Notes: generated by a model from the sequence alone, not told the origin. A stretch of DNA of 64,000 nt from Risungbinella massiliensis (GCF_000942395.1 NZ_LN812102.1:1338816-1402815); one strand, 5' to 3'; counted from the first letter of the stretch, positions 55,864 through 63,502 are shown. Program-made: numbers and translations.

Positions 55864-56172
55864 ATGCTACAATTTTGGGCCATGATCACACTTGGTACTG
55901 GGATCCTATCCCTTTTTGGTACGCTATTCTACAGCATCCAATCTCGTCGATCACACGGGGTAGAGCAAGCTATTTATCGCTCTTGGATGAATCTTTGCAT
56001 GGGTATTTTATTTGTCTCCATTGCAGGGCATCTAGCCACTTTTGGGCTTCCAACAATCGGTTATGTATTGGTTGGACTAATTGGTGTATTAGGACTAATC
56101 AATCTCTACTATGGGTGGAAAAATCGACGCTACTATACAGCTCTTCTATTAGAAAAACAAAAACAAGTATAG
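55864..56172 (+). CDS. ytpI: YtpI-like membrane protein
   Basis: 102 residues from the ATG at 55864, eight bases after AAAGGA. Three TM segments: near the N-terminus (MITLGTGILSLFGTLFYSI), in the middle (LCMGILFVSIAGHLATFGL) and near the end (VLVGLIGVLGLINLYYGW), then a basic tail. The layout and the LGLINLYYGWKNRRYY ending match the YtpI family, which lies near dnaE in B. subtilis. Function unknown. Confidence 0.6.
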   Translation: MLQFWAMITLGTGILSLFGTLFYSIQSRRSHGVEQAIYRSWMNLCMGILFVSIAGHLATFGLPTIGYVLVGLIGVLGLINLYYGWKNRRYYTALLLEKQKQV

Positions 56173-56178
56173 TAAAAG

Positions 56179-56216
56179 AGCCTAATTTCTCAGAGTTGTA
56201 TTCGAGAAATTAGGCT
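56179..56216 (+). terminator. Intrinsic terminator of the YtpI-like gene
   Basis: 13-bp perfect stem AGCCTAATTTCTC / GAGAAATTAGGCT, 12-nt loop, followed by TTCG. It faces the end of the convergent cyclodeaminase gene. Confidence 0.75.
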
Positions 56217-56297
56217 TTCGTTATTTCATAAAAGTAGCGATCATAGAGAATCTGCTAATTACTCTAAATGAGTAGACTCGCTTACAAAAATAATGTT

Positions 56298-57308
56298 CTA
56301 AATAAAGGGCAGACAAAAACCTATATTTTGTTTATAAGCGCTTTTTAAGACTTCTTTTGCAACCGATATATCTTGAATAGATAGACCTGTAGCATCAAAA
56401 ATGGTAATTTCACTTAACGATTCTCTACCCACCTTATTACCTAAAATTATTTCTCCTAATTCTGCATATACATCTATATCTACTATGACTTGTTTTTGAA
56501 TCGCATGTTGTAGCTCTCCACGTTTCGAACATTGGGCAAGACTGTCCACAACTACTTTAGTATCCTCAAATAATTGTTCATCTATTTCTTGTTTCCCCTC
56601 CATATCAGCACCAATACAGATAATATGTGTCCCTGCTCGAACCCAATCCTTTTGAATGAGAGGTACTTTGCTCCCAGTAGTTGTAATAATAATATCTGCA
56701 TCTTCAATACAACTTTTGGGTGTCTCTGATTTCATAAAAGTTGCAGTACTCTTTAATTTCATTGTGTTTATGTATTCAGAAGCTCTCTCTGGATTTCTGC
56801 CCCAAACTTTTACTACTTCCATATCAAAAATCTCTTCTAGTGCAAGGATTTGCATCATTGCTTGCGTCCCTGTTCCTAATACGGCTATTTTTTTCGAATC
56901 GGAACGAGCTAAATATTTTGCTGAAATAGCGCCAGCAGCACCTGTTCTCATATTCGTAATAGCACTGGCTTCTATAATTGCCAACGGCACACCATTCTGA
57001 CCACTTTGAAGTACAATGGTAGCCAAACTTGACGGTAAGCTATAATTTTTTGGGTTGTGCCAATATCCAGAAGCAATTTTTGTACCAATCAGTTCATTCT
57101 CTTGGTCATATCCTGATTTAATATCAACTTCACCGTCTGCATTCTTTATCTCTAGCGAAACAACAGGAGCTAATTGTACCTTGTTCATTGAGTACAATTT
57201 AAACGCTTCCTCCACTGCTTTTATCACTAGATCAAAGGTTAAAATCTTAGATACATCCGTATTTGTCAGAATTCGAGTTGTACAATCTATCTTTTTACTC
57301 ATGTGCAT
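56298..57308 (-). CDS. Ornithine cyclodeaminase/mu-crystallin family (EutC-like)
   Basis: 336 residues. NAD-binding IAVLGTGTQAMMQILALEEI, substrate region MRTGAAGAISAKYLARS, and WGRNPERASEY are the ornithine cyclodeaminase family pattern. It overlaps the dehydratase gene upstream by 14 bp, so both are coupled. In ectoine breakdown such a pair is EutB (dehydratase) and EutC (cyclodeaminase-like); in diaminopropionate synthesis the pair is SbnA/SbnB. Which applies here is undecided; no ectoine transporter or regulator is adjacent. Confidence 0.85.
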   Translation of the reverse strand: MHMSKKIDCTTRILTNTDVSKILTFDLVIKAVEEAFKLYSMNKVQLAPVVSLEIKNADGEVDIKSGYDQENELIGTKIASGYWHNPKNYSLPSSLATIVLQSGQNGVPLAIIEASAITNMRTGAAGAISAKYLARSDSKKIAVLGTGTQAMMQILALEEIFDMEVVKVWGRNPERASEYINTMKLKSTATFMKSETPKSCIEDADIIITTTGSKVPLIQKDWVRAGTHIICIGADMEGKQEIDEQLFEDTKVVVDSLAQCSKRGELQHAIQKQVIVDIDVYAELGEIILGNKVGRESLSEITIFDATGLSIQDISVAKEVLKSAYKQNIGFCLPFI

Positions 57309-58257
57309 TCATCACTTTCATAAATAAGGATGCATCCACATTGCCACCTGTAATGATACAAAGGACGTTTTTGCCAGCAATATCTTGAACTTGATCCTGT
57401 AACAAGGCTGCAATCGTTACAGCACTTGATCCTTCAATGATATAACGATGATTTGTTGCCATCCATTTCATCGCATGTGCGATACTCTCTTCACTAACTA
57501 TTAAACTTCCATCTACTCTTGAAAAAGCAAGCTGTAAAGGAGCTTCATGAATCCCTCCATAAATCCCATCCGCGATGGAAGGTTGATAAGTCACATCTAC
57601 CATTTTTCCTGCCATAAATGACTCATGCCAAGCTGGAGAGGCCTCGCTTTGTACCCCGATTATTTGCACGTCGGGATTAATCGCTTTTGCTACAGTGGCA
57701 ATCCCATTGAGTAGTCCACCACCACCGACTGGCACTAAAATGACATCAAAATCTGGTTTTTCCAGCATAGCCTCTAAACCAATTGTTCCTTGACCGGCCA
57801 TTGTCACAACATCATTAAATGCATGAATAAACATCCTGCCTGTTTCCTTCGCTAATTGTTCCGCATATTCTTCTGCCTCATCATAGGAAGTACCATATTG
57901 TACAATTTCCCCACCAAATCTTTGAATGCCACTTATTTTTGCTTGTGCTGTATTTTCCGGAACGACTACAAGTGCAGAAGTATCAAATAAAGACGCTGCA
58001 TAGGATACTGCTTGTGCATGATTACCAGAGGAAGCTGTAATGACCCCTTTCTTTTTCTCCTGATTTGTTAATGCTGAAATTTTACTGAGCGCACCTCTTG
58101 CTTTGAAAGAACCCGTTTTTTGGAGATTTTCTAATTTAAAATACACATTTGCAGATAGTTGTGCCGACAAGCGATCCGAAAAAACAAAAGGTGTTTCGAC
58201 AATATGATTTTTCATACGATTCTTAGCATGGATAATATCAAAAATAGATAATTGCAT
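57295..58257 (-). CDS. Threonine/serine dehydratase-like PLP enzyme (EutB-like)
   Basis: 320 residues, fold type II PLP enzyme. Schiff-base lysine in TGSFKARGALSKISAL, ASSGNHAQAVSYAA, phosphate-binding GGGG in VPVGGGGLLNGIATVAK. No C-terminal ACT domain, so not feedback-regulated biosynthetic IlvA. It catalyses deamination of a hydroxy- or related amino acid. Coupled with a cyclodeaminase-like gene. AT-rich flank and the nearby IS relic suggest accessory origin. Confidence 0.85.
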   Translation of the reverse strand: MQLSIFDIIHAKNRMKNHIVETPFVFSDRLSAQLSANVYFKLENLQKTGSFKARGALSKISALTNQEKKKGVITASSGNHAQAVSYAASLFDTSALVVVPENTAQAKISGIQRFGGEIVQYGTSYDEAEEYAEQLAKETGRMFIHAFNDVVTMAGQGTIGLEAMLEKPDFDVILVPVGGGGLLNGIATVAKAINPDVQIIGVQSEASPAWHESFMAGKMVDVTYQPSIADGIYGGIHEAPLQLAFSRVDGSLIVSEESIAHAMKWMATNHRYIIEGSSAVTIAALLQDQVQDIAGKNVLCIITGGNVDASLFMKVMNAHE

Positions 58258-58423
58258 TAATTAAAGCCTCATTTCTTTTTATGAGTATATATTTATCATT
58301 TCATTCACTAATATTTTACTTATAAAATACTTAAAATACCTGTGTGCTAGTAATAAAATAATAGCCCTTGCAAAAAAATCCTTCAATGAAAGTGCGACCT
58401 TATCATCAGGAGGAATTTCTTAT
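58258..58423. other. Promoter region of the dehydratase gene
   Basis: AT-rich 165 bp upstream of the dehydratase gene, up to the IS982 relic. Several TATAAT-like tracts are present but no single promoter stands out. Confidence 0.35.
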
Positions 58424-59280
58424 GCAAGAGCACTCTCATTTTATCAAATCGCTTCCGCAACTTCAAAAGCTATATCAGAAAATTCTTTTAGAAGTTCAGG
58501 ATCTGTATAATTATCTAGTTCCACTGAAATTACGCCAAGCAGTATCAAAAGGACTTTGTCATCATCTCTGTTTGTTTATTAGGAAAAATGATGGGATTCA
58601 CTTCTGAACGCTCTTGGCATTCATTCGTAAAAACTAACTTTTTCCCAAATCAATCTTTTCCTGAACGATCTCGTTGACCATCGAATTTGTCGTTAACTTC
58701 TTTGGATCATTAAGTTTCTACGCTATCAATTTATGCGTCGCTTTCTAGCGCAAGCTCCTTATACAATCGTAGATAGTTTGCCACTACCTTTATATCATCT
58801 ACTTGGTCGTTTCGAGTGACAACGACTTCGAGGATATGCAGATCGAGGTTATTGTGTTCCAACAAAGAGCATTACTATGGATTTAAGGGCTCTTTTCATA
58901 TTACCAGTACAGGATTCATAGTTGGGCTATGTTATTTCACGTGCTTCGGCACATGACCTTAGTGTGTTGGAAGAGCTATTAGATCAATCTCCTTATAGTA
59001 TTGTTCTAGGTGACAAGGGGTATGTAAGCGATAGAGTGGAACGAGAGAGCACAAAAAGGTATTCAACTTTTTGCGATAAAGCGTGCAAATAGTAAAAATC
59101 CTCATCCTGTTGAACTTACTAAGTTCATCCGCTTCCGTAAGAAGCAGATTGAAACTCTCTTTTCTAACCTGTGTGATGTATTTCATATGAATCAACTGAA
59201 GCCAAACTCTCTAATAGGTTTTGAGTTATCTATAGATACCATTCTATTTGCACATTCGTTTCTTGTTTTATGGGCAATAC
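58424..59280 (+). pseudogene. IS982-family transposase relic
   Basis: At least four frames carry pieces of one protein in order: QKLYQKILLEVQDLYNYLVP; ISVCLLGKMMGFTSERSWHS; then AQAPYTIVDSLPLPLYHLLG with the first catalytic Asp; KEHYYGFKGSFHITSTGFIV; YVISRASAHDLSVLEELLDQ; then IVLGDKGYVSDRVERE (second Asp) and RFRKKQIETLFSNLCDVFHM (region of the final Glu). The order and motifs are those of IS982-type DDE transposases (DUF772/Tnp_1). Frameshifts (near 58555 and 58845) and internal stops make it inactive. Terminal repeats are not clear. Confidence 0.75.
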
Positions 59281-59427
59281 AAGATCACGGAAAAGGAACT
59301 AAGTGGTGTGATCAGATTTTCAACTATCACCACAGGTTTAAAATGCATATTATGAGAGACGATTATTTGTTCATTAGGGTAGAGAGATCATCAATTGACG
59401 GATGCTCTCTTTATCCCAACATTCATC

Positions 59428-59530
59428 CTCTTTTCCAAAAAGAAAACGAAGGGTTTTTTGTACATTTCTTTTGCTCTTATCGCTTTCTGTAGGAAGGGCA
59501 GTACACCTTTCCTCACAACTGAGAGAAAAG
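59428..59530 (+). repeat. Imperfect direct repeat, copy 1 (yfmM leader-like)
   Basis: The stretch from CCTCTTTTCC through AAGAAAACGA, TTTTTTGTACATTTCTTTTG and CTGTAGGAAGGG to TGAGAGAAAAGGTG recurs with small gaps upstream of yfmM (copy 2). Confidence 0.6.
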
Positions 59531-59543
59531 GTGTACTGCCCTT
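59494..59543. repeat. Long perfect inverted repeat
   Basis: Perfect 17-bp arms AAGGGCAGTACACCTTT (59494-59510) and AAAGGTGTACTGCCCTT (59527-59543), 16-nt loop. No T run follows on either side, so it is not a typical terminator. It lies inside copy 1 of the leader repeat; the copy near yfmM lacks the complementary bases. Confidence 0.7.
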
Positions 59544-59702
59544 CACTGTATAAGGTGTTAGATCCTACACAAAACAACCTTAGCAAGGTGCTTTCATAAA
59601 GACATATCAATTGGAGATCACTCTACTTTATTGACTATTTCTAATATTGACGTTAGACTGATAATAGAATGCTAAAAGCATTTTCACTTTGGAACCTTCA
59701 AT

Positions 59703-59754
59703 CCGAGGTCTGCTGTATGGATTGATCCTAGATTATTCATACAACAGACCTCGG
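59703..59754. repeat. Inverted repeat upstream of the first two-TM gene
   Basis: 17-bp arms CCGAGGTCTGCTGTATG and CATACAACAGACCTCGG with one mismatch and an 18-nt loop, about 70 bp before the ribosome site of the gene. Confidence 0.65.
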
Positions 59755-59775
59755 GAAAGCGTTGATTTATGCTAC

Positions 59776-59823
59776 CCGGAGTCTGTGTTTTACCCCACCA
59801 AATCCAAGTGAGGAGGACTCCGG
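59776..59823 (+). promoter_or_regulatory. Hairpin that reaches the ribosome site of the first two-TM gene
   Basis: CCGGAGTC (59776-59783) pairs perfectly with GACTCCGG (59816-59823). The right arm includes the last G of the ribosome site GAGGAGG (59810-59816) and ends 2 nt before the TTG start. If transcribed, it could hold down translation. The function is inferred from geometry only. Confidence 0.45.
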
Positions 59824-59825
59824 AA

Positions 59826-60359
59826 TTGGAGCAAAACAGCAAGCATGCAAACACCACAAGAGTGAAAGATCTCAGTTCCCTAGCATCGTGTTACGATGAA
59901 AAAAAAGGGAGCTGGAAGGTCGGCGATCTGAAACAGATGTCACTAGAGTTATTCAAACCAACCAACTATGCAAATATCGCAAAGTTGGAATCTGCCTTAT
60001 ACCAACTCGGAATCGAAGAAAAAGCCAAAACGTCAATACTAGAGTTTTGGGAGAAATCCTATACGCAGCATATAAAAGAATACGAGATCGAGCAAACAAA
60101 ACGACGTGATTCGGACAATAAGCAGCTATCGGTGGAGAACTTACATTACACCAAACGTAACCAGAAACAGGCCCTCTATGCTATAGGAATCTCTGCCAGT
60201 TCACCTGTAATATTTCAAATTCTCCTCGCCTACTTCAAAGGGCAAATTGATATTACGACATCTGCTCTTTTAATAGCAGGATTAGTTTCTGGATCGGTCG
60301 TCGGGCTAATTGTAATACGGAATCGTGCAAAAGATGTAGAAGTAGAAGACAAAAAATAG
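59826..60359 (+). CDS. Unknown protein with C-terminal two-TM hairpin (paralogue 1)
   Basis: 177 residues from a TTG at 59826, nine bases after GAGGAGG; the frame is open to 59769. Residues 1-120 are charged, helical and cytosolic (SILEFWEKSYTQHIKEYEIE). The end has two TM helices, AIGISASSPVIFQILLAYFK and TTSALLIAGLVSGSVVGLIV, with the short loop FKGQID between them. The next gene has the same ending (Y-x-x-G-D/Q-I). I do not recognise a family. Two-TM endings with a helical sensor are seen in some defence effectors, but nothing here proves that. Confidence 0.65.
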   Translation: MEQNSKHANTTRVKDLSSLASCYDEKKGSWKVGDLKQMSLELFKPTNYANIAKLESALYQLGIEEKAKTSILEFWEKSYTQHIKEYEIEQTKRRDSDNKQLSVENLHYTKRNQKQALYAIGISASSPVIFQILLAYFKGQIDITTSALLIAGLVSGSVVGLIVIRNRAKDVEVEDKK

Positions 60360-60362
60360 CAT

Positions 60363-60386
60363 TCAACGTTGTTCCAATGGTGACCA
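60363..60386 (+). repeat. 24-nt direct repeat, copy 1
   Basis: TCAACGTTGTTCCAATGGTGACCA-type 24-mer; identical copy at 60486-60509, 123 bp downstream. Copy 1 lies just after paralogue 1, copy 2 before paralogue 2. Confidence 0.8.
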
Positions 60387-60424
60387 CGTCATACTTATTT
60401 GTTGACGTGGTCACTCCATTTTTA
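60376..60424 (+). terminator. Terminator of paralogue 1
   Basis: AATGG-TGACCACGTCA pairs with TGACGTGGTCA-CTCCATT (one bulge), loop 11 nt, then TTTTTA. It shares its left arm with the 24-nt repeat. Confidence 0.7.
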
Positions 60425-60459
60425 TAACAAAAAAGAGCTACGAATACAGCAAAAAAAAA

Positions 60460-60478
60460 GGCTACGAAATTCGTAGCC
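60460..60478 (-). terminator. Palindrome with minus-strand T run
   Basis: GGCTACGAAATTCGTAGCC palindrome; on the minus strand it is followed by a nine-base T run. It would end a leftward transcript, although no leftward gene is seen; an antisense RNA from the paralogue 2 leader is possible. Confidence 0.45.
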
Positions 60479-60485
60479 AATTGAA

Positions 60486-60509
60486 TCAACGTTGTTCCAA
60501 TGGTGACCA
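60486..60509 (+). repeat. 24-nt direct repeat, copy 2
   Basis: Identical to 60363-60386 over all 24 bases, located in the leader of paralogue 2. Confidence 0.8.
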
Positions 60510-60610
60510 TGTCCGTAGACATAACCCAACAATGGACTAATATTAGGATATATTAAAAATAAATTACTGTCAAATAACTCTTCTAACCCTAAAAGCCAGG
60601 AGGAAAAACT

Positions 60611-61189
60611 ATGTTAAAAAAAGCCCTAAACCAGGAATTTTTGGTTCGTTACTTTTTAAAGCATTTCCCCTTGATACATATTTACGAAACAGCTTTGATG
60701 GAAGGAATCATGCAGAAGCTTGGTTATGATCACCATGTTATAAGAGAAGTAATTTCAGAAATGGAAAAGATTTATGATGAAAGGAACTTGCATAGAGAAT
60801 ATGTAAAAATGAAACCTTATTATGCTGAAGTCCTATTCTTCCGAGCTTGTAATGAATTAGAAATAGATATCGGATCTAACCATTCTGACATATGGAGGCA
60901 AGTATATAGGAAAGGGGAAATTCACCAAGATTCTCTTAAAGATCAACCAACATCCCAAAAACCGGATCCATCCAGAGACATGATGGAACAGAAAGCGCTT
61001 CGCTATAACCAAATGACACTCTATTACGTTTTATGTATAGTAGGCGTAATGCTAGCTTTGCCGGGAATTATAGACTCTCTTCAATCTTATCTCGAAGGAG
61101 ATATCAACCTGGTCGAATTAGCCATTCTGGGTCTAATATCAATCTCGGGTATACTTGGAGTGTTATGGATAATGAAACGGAATCAGTGA
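60611..61189 (+). CDS. Unknown protein with C-terminal two-TM hairpin (paralogue 2)
   Basis: 192 residues, ATG with AGGAGG seven bases upstream. The N-terminal 125 residues are helical and cytosolic (ETALMEGIMQKLGYDHHVIR, EMEKIYDERNLHREYVK), followed by a charged linker. Two TM helices end the protein: YYVLCIVGVMLALPGIIDSL and VELAILGLISISGILGVLWI, joined by SYLEGDIN. The C-terminal plan matches paralogue 1 (Y-x-K/E-G-x-I, GL-x-S-x-S-x-x-G). Family unknown. The role may be immunity, envelope stress or defence; none is shown by sequence. Confidence 0.65.
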   Translation: MLKKALNQEFLVRYFLKHFPLIHIYETALMEGIMQKLGYDHHVIREVISEMEKIYDERNLHREYVKMKPYYAEVLFFRACNELEIDIGSNHSDIWRQVYRKGEIHQDSLKDQPTSQKPDPSRDMMEQKALRYNQMTLYYVLCIVGVMLALPGIIDSLQSYLEGDINLVELAILGLISISGILGVLWIMKRNQ

Positions 61190-61272
61190 GCTAAAAAAAG
61201 TAAATATAATAAAGCAGTAGTGGCGGTTATCTATTACTTCGAAATTGAAGAAACAGCTCTGTCTAATCAATT

Positions 61273-61391
61273 TGAGTCCCTCTTTTCCCACAAGAAAACG
61301 AGGGTTTTTTTGTACATTTCTTTTGCCCTTATTGCTCTGTTTCGTATATCCTGTAGGAAGGGTTTTTTCATCATAATTGAGAGAAAAGGTG
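61273..61391 (+). repeat. Imperfect direct repeat, copy 2 (yfmM leader)
   Basis: Matches 59428-59530 with small indels: CCCTCTTTTCCCACAAGAAA, TTTTTTTGTACATTTCTTTT, CTGTAGGAAGGG and TGAGAGAAAAGGTG. It ends just before the yfmM start. Confidence 0.6.
61278..61304 (+). terminator. Terminator/attenuator upstream of yfmM
   Basis: CCCTC-TTTTC / GAAAA-CGAGGG stem with a 6-nt loop followed by TTTTTTTG. It may end the paralogue 2 transcript or act as an attenuator in the yfmM leader. Confidence 0.6.
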
Positions 61392-61402
61392 CAAAAGAGA
61401 AA

Positions 61403-62959
61403 ATGAGTATTCTAAGCGTATCCAATCTTAGTCACGGGTTTGGGGACCGTGCTATTTTTCATAATGTCTCATTTCGTCTATTAAAAGGGGAACATATCGG
61501 ACTAATCGGTGCCAATGGCGAAGGAAAGTCAACCTTCCTCAATATTATCACCAGAAAATTAGAGCCAGACGAAGGCAAAATCGAATGGGCTTCCAAAGTA
61601 CGGGTCGGGTATCTCGACCAACACAGTGTGCTGCAAAAAGGGCTTACCATTCGCGATGTATGTAAAGGAGCATTTCAGTATCTATTTGATATGGAAGCGG
61701 AAATGAACCAAATGTATGAAAAAATGGGCGAAGTAGCCCCCGAAGAGCTAGAAAAGATGCTAGAAGAGGTCGGCACGATTCAAGATACGTTGACCAATAA
61801 CGATTTCTACATCATCGATGCCAAAATCTCAGAAACCGCTCGAGGACTTGGGCTTGATGAAATCGGCTTGGATCGGGATGTTCATGATCTAAGCGGTGGA
61901 CAGCGTACCAAGGTATTACTTGCCAAACTGCTTCTCGAAAAACCAGATATTTTGCTCCTAGATGAGCCGACCAACTATTTGGATGAGCAACATATCGAAT
62001 GGCTCAAACGCTACCTTCAAGAATACGAGAATGCCTTTATCCTAATTTCCCATGATATTCCATTCTTAAATAGCGTGATCAATCTGATCTACCATGTAGA
62101 AAACCAAGAATTAAGCCGTTATGTAGGAGACTATGAACATTTCAAACAGGTTCATGAGGCGAAAAAGCAGCAACTAGAGGCAGCATACAAGAAGCAACAA
62201 CAAGAGATTGCGGATCTCAAAGACTTTGTCGCTCGAAACAAAGCTCGTGTCTCGACTCGGAATATGGCGATGTCCCGTCAGAAAAAGCTAGACAAGATGG
62301 AAATGATCGAATTAGCTCCCGAAAAGCCAAAGCCAGAATTCCATTTCAAAGCTGCCAGAACTTCCGGCAAGATGATCTTTGAGACCAAAGGACTGGTGAT
62401 TGGCTACGAAGAACCACTCTCTCGTCCACTCGATCTATACATGGAGCGTGGACAAAAAATCGCCCTAGTCGGAGCCAACGGGATCGGGAAAACAACTCTG
62501 TTACGCAGTATCTTGGGGGAAATCCAGCCAATTTCAGGCTCTGTAGAACGTGGCGAGTATTTGCATATTGGTTATTTTGAACAAGAGACTAAACGTTCCA
62601 ATCCCAATACTTGTATCGAAGAAGTGTGGCAGGAGTTCCCATCCTTTACTCAATTTGAGGTTCGTGCCGCACTTGCCAAATGTGGACTGACCACCAAACA
62701 CATCGAGAGCAAGATCGACGTATTAAGTGGTGGAGAGAAAGCAAAAGTACGTCTATGTAAACTGATTAATAAAGAGACCAATCTCTTGGTATTAGACGAG
62801 CCGACCAACCACTTAGACGTGGAGGCAAAAGAAGAACTAAAACGAGCTATTCAGGAGTACAAAGGAAGCGTCCTGCTCATCTCTCACGAACCCGAGTTTT
62901 ATCAAAGTGTCGTGACCGATGTATGGAACTGTGAATCTTGGACGACAAAGGTGATATAA
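61403..62959 (+). CDS. yfmM: ABC-F ATPase YfmM type
   Basis: 518 residues from the ATG at 61403 (AAAGGTG upstream); the frame is open further 5' through the leader. Two ABC domains: GANGEGKSTFLNIITRKLEP with LSGGQRTKVLLAKLLLEKPD and LLLDEPTNYLDEQH; and GANGIGKTTLLRSILGEIQP with LSGGEKAKVRLCKLI and LVLDEPTNHLDVEAKEEL, joined by the ABC-F linker (KKQQQEIADLKDFVARNKAR). No TM domain. Length and sequence match B. subtilis YfmM. ABC-F proteins act on stalled ribosomes; the exact role of YfmM is not settled. Confidence 0.92.
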   Translation: MSILSVSNLSHGFGDRAIFHNVSFRLLKGEHIGLIGANGEGKSTFLNIITRKLEPDEGKIEWASKVRVGYLDQHSVLQKGLTIRDVCKGAFQYLFDMEAEMNQMYEKMGEVAPEELEKMLEEVGTIQDTLTNNDFYIIDAKISETARGLGLDEIGLDRDVHDLSGGQRTKVLLAKLLLEKPDILLLDEPTNYLDEQHIEWLKRYLQEYENAFILISHDIPFLNSVINLIYHVENQELSRYVGDYEHFKQVHEAKKQQLEAAYKKQQQEIADLKDFVARNKARVSTRNMAMSRQKKLDKMEMIELAPEKPKPEFHFKAARTSGKMIFETKGLVIGYEEPLSRPLDLYMERGQKIALVGANGIGKTTLLRSILGEIQPISGSVERGEYLHIGYFEQETKRSNPNTCIEEVWQEFPSFTQFEVRAALAKCGLTTKHIESKIDVLSGGEKAKVRLCKLINKETNLLVLDEPTNHLDVEAKEELKRAIQEYKGSVLLISHEPEFYQSVVTDVWNCESWTTKVI

Positions 62960-62970
62960 AGACCAACGAA

Positions 62971-63004
62971 CCCCTCCCAATCGCAGATGTGATTTTGGGA
63001 GGGG
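62971..63004. terminator. Terminator of yfmM
   Basis: 10-bp stem CCCCTCCCAA / TTGGGAGGGG, 14-nt loop, followed by TTTTTTTT. Confidence 0.85.
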
Positions 63005-63022
63005 TTTTTTTTCAATAAAAAT

Positions 63023-63047
63023 ACGCCTTTCTATGAAAGAAGGGCGT
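63023..63047 (-). terminator. Terminator of the lasso-peptide operon part
   Basis: 10-bp stem ACGCCCTTCT / AGAAAGGCGT with one mismatch and a 5-nt loop, followed by ATTTTTATT on the minus strand, about 85 bp after the PqqD-type gene. Confidence 0.7.
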
Positions 63048-63131
63048 ACTCCTGTATCCTTTATCCCTTTTTGATTATATTTCTATATGCAATTATTCCT
63101 ATTAATACATATAGAAAAACTTCTCATTCTA

Positions 63132-63410
63132 TCAATACAAATCCCACCCTCTATCATCGACCCTCACCAGTTCTTTTTTGTTCAATTTCGTGATCAGACG
63201 AAGCATATCTTTCTCCACGATCCCATAATCTACATCATACTTTTTACTAATTTTGTTCATTGCCTTTTCAGCACTACCCAAAATACTCCACCACTCCAAA
63301 AGCTCCACACCTGTTTTGCTAACAGCATATAAGTAGTTTTTCTTGCGATCCAGAATAATGTATTTACCATCAACCTTTGTCACCTGTACATAATCAGGAA
63401 TACTTAGCAA
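63132..63410 (-). CDS. PqqD-family lasso peptide leader-binding protein (B1/RRE)
   Basis: 92 residues from a TTG at 63410, nine bases after AGGAGAG. The N-terminal three beta strands (IPDYVQVTKVDGKYIILDRK, KNYLYAVSKTG) and helices with VELLEWW and VDYGIVEKDMLRLITKLNKK form a PqqD-type RiPP recognition element. Stand-alone proteins of this kind (lasso B1) hold the leader peptide and present it to the B2 protease. It follows the precursor gene by 92 bp, and a terminator follows it, so B2 and the cyclase are not downstream. Confidence 0.82.
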   Translation of the reverse strand: MLSIPDYVQVTKVDGKYIILDRKKNYLYAVSKTGVELLEWWSILGSAEKAMNKISKKYDVDYGIVEKDMLRLITKLNKKELVRVDDRGWDLY

Positions 63411-63466
63411 CTTGATCTCTCCTATTCACTCGACTTTAGGAAAGGGCAGATTACAGCAAAACTACG

Positions 63467-63486
63467 TGTCTTTCAAAAGAAAGGCG
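63467..63486 (-). promoter_or_regulatory. Hairpin between lasso precursor and B1 genes
   Basis: CGCCTTTC / GAAAGACACG arms, 4-nt loop. No strong T run. Such hairpins after RiPP precursor genes can protect the 3' end and allow more precursor than enzyme; this is inference. Confidence 0.4.
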
Positions 63487-63502
63487 TAAAACACAGTACC
63501 CA

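Noticed and set aside
60253-60522. 89-codon minus-strand frame with two VTIGTTL units and a hydrophobic core
   Set aside because: The repeat arises from the 24-nt DNA repeat and the hairpins; it lacks a ribosome site and overlaps paralogue 1.
61220-61402. 61-codon N-terminal extension of the YfmM frame
   Set aside because: It translates the terminator-bearing leader; family members start at MSILSV-type sequence and the ABC-F match begins at 61403.
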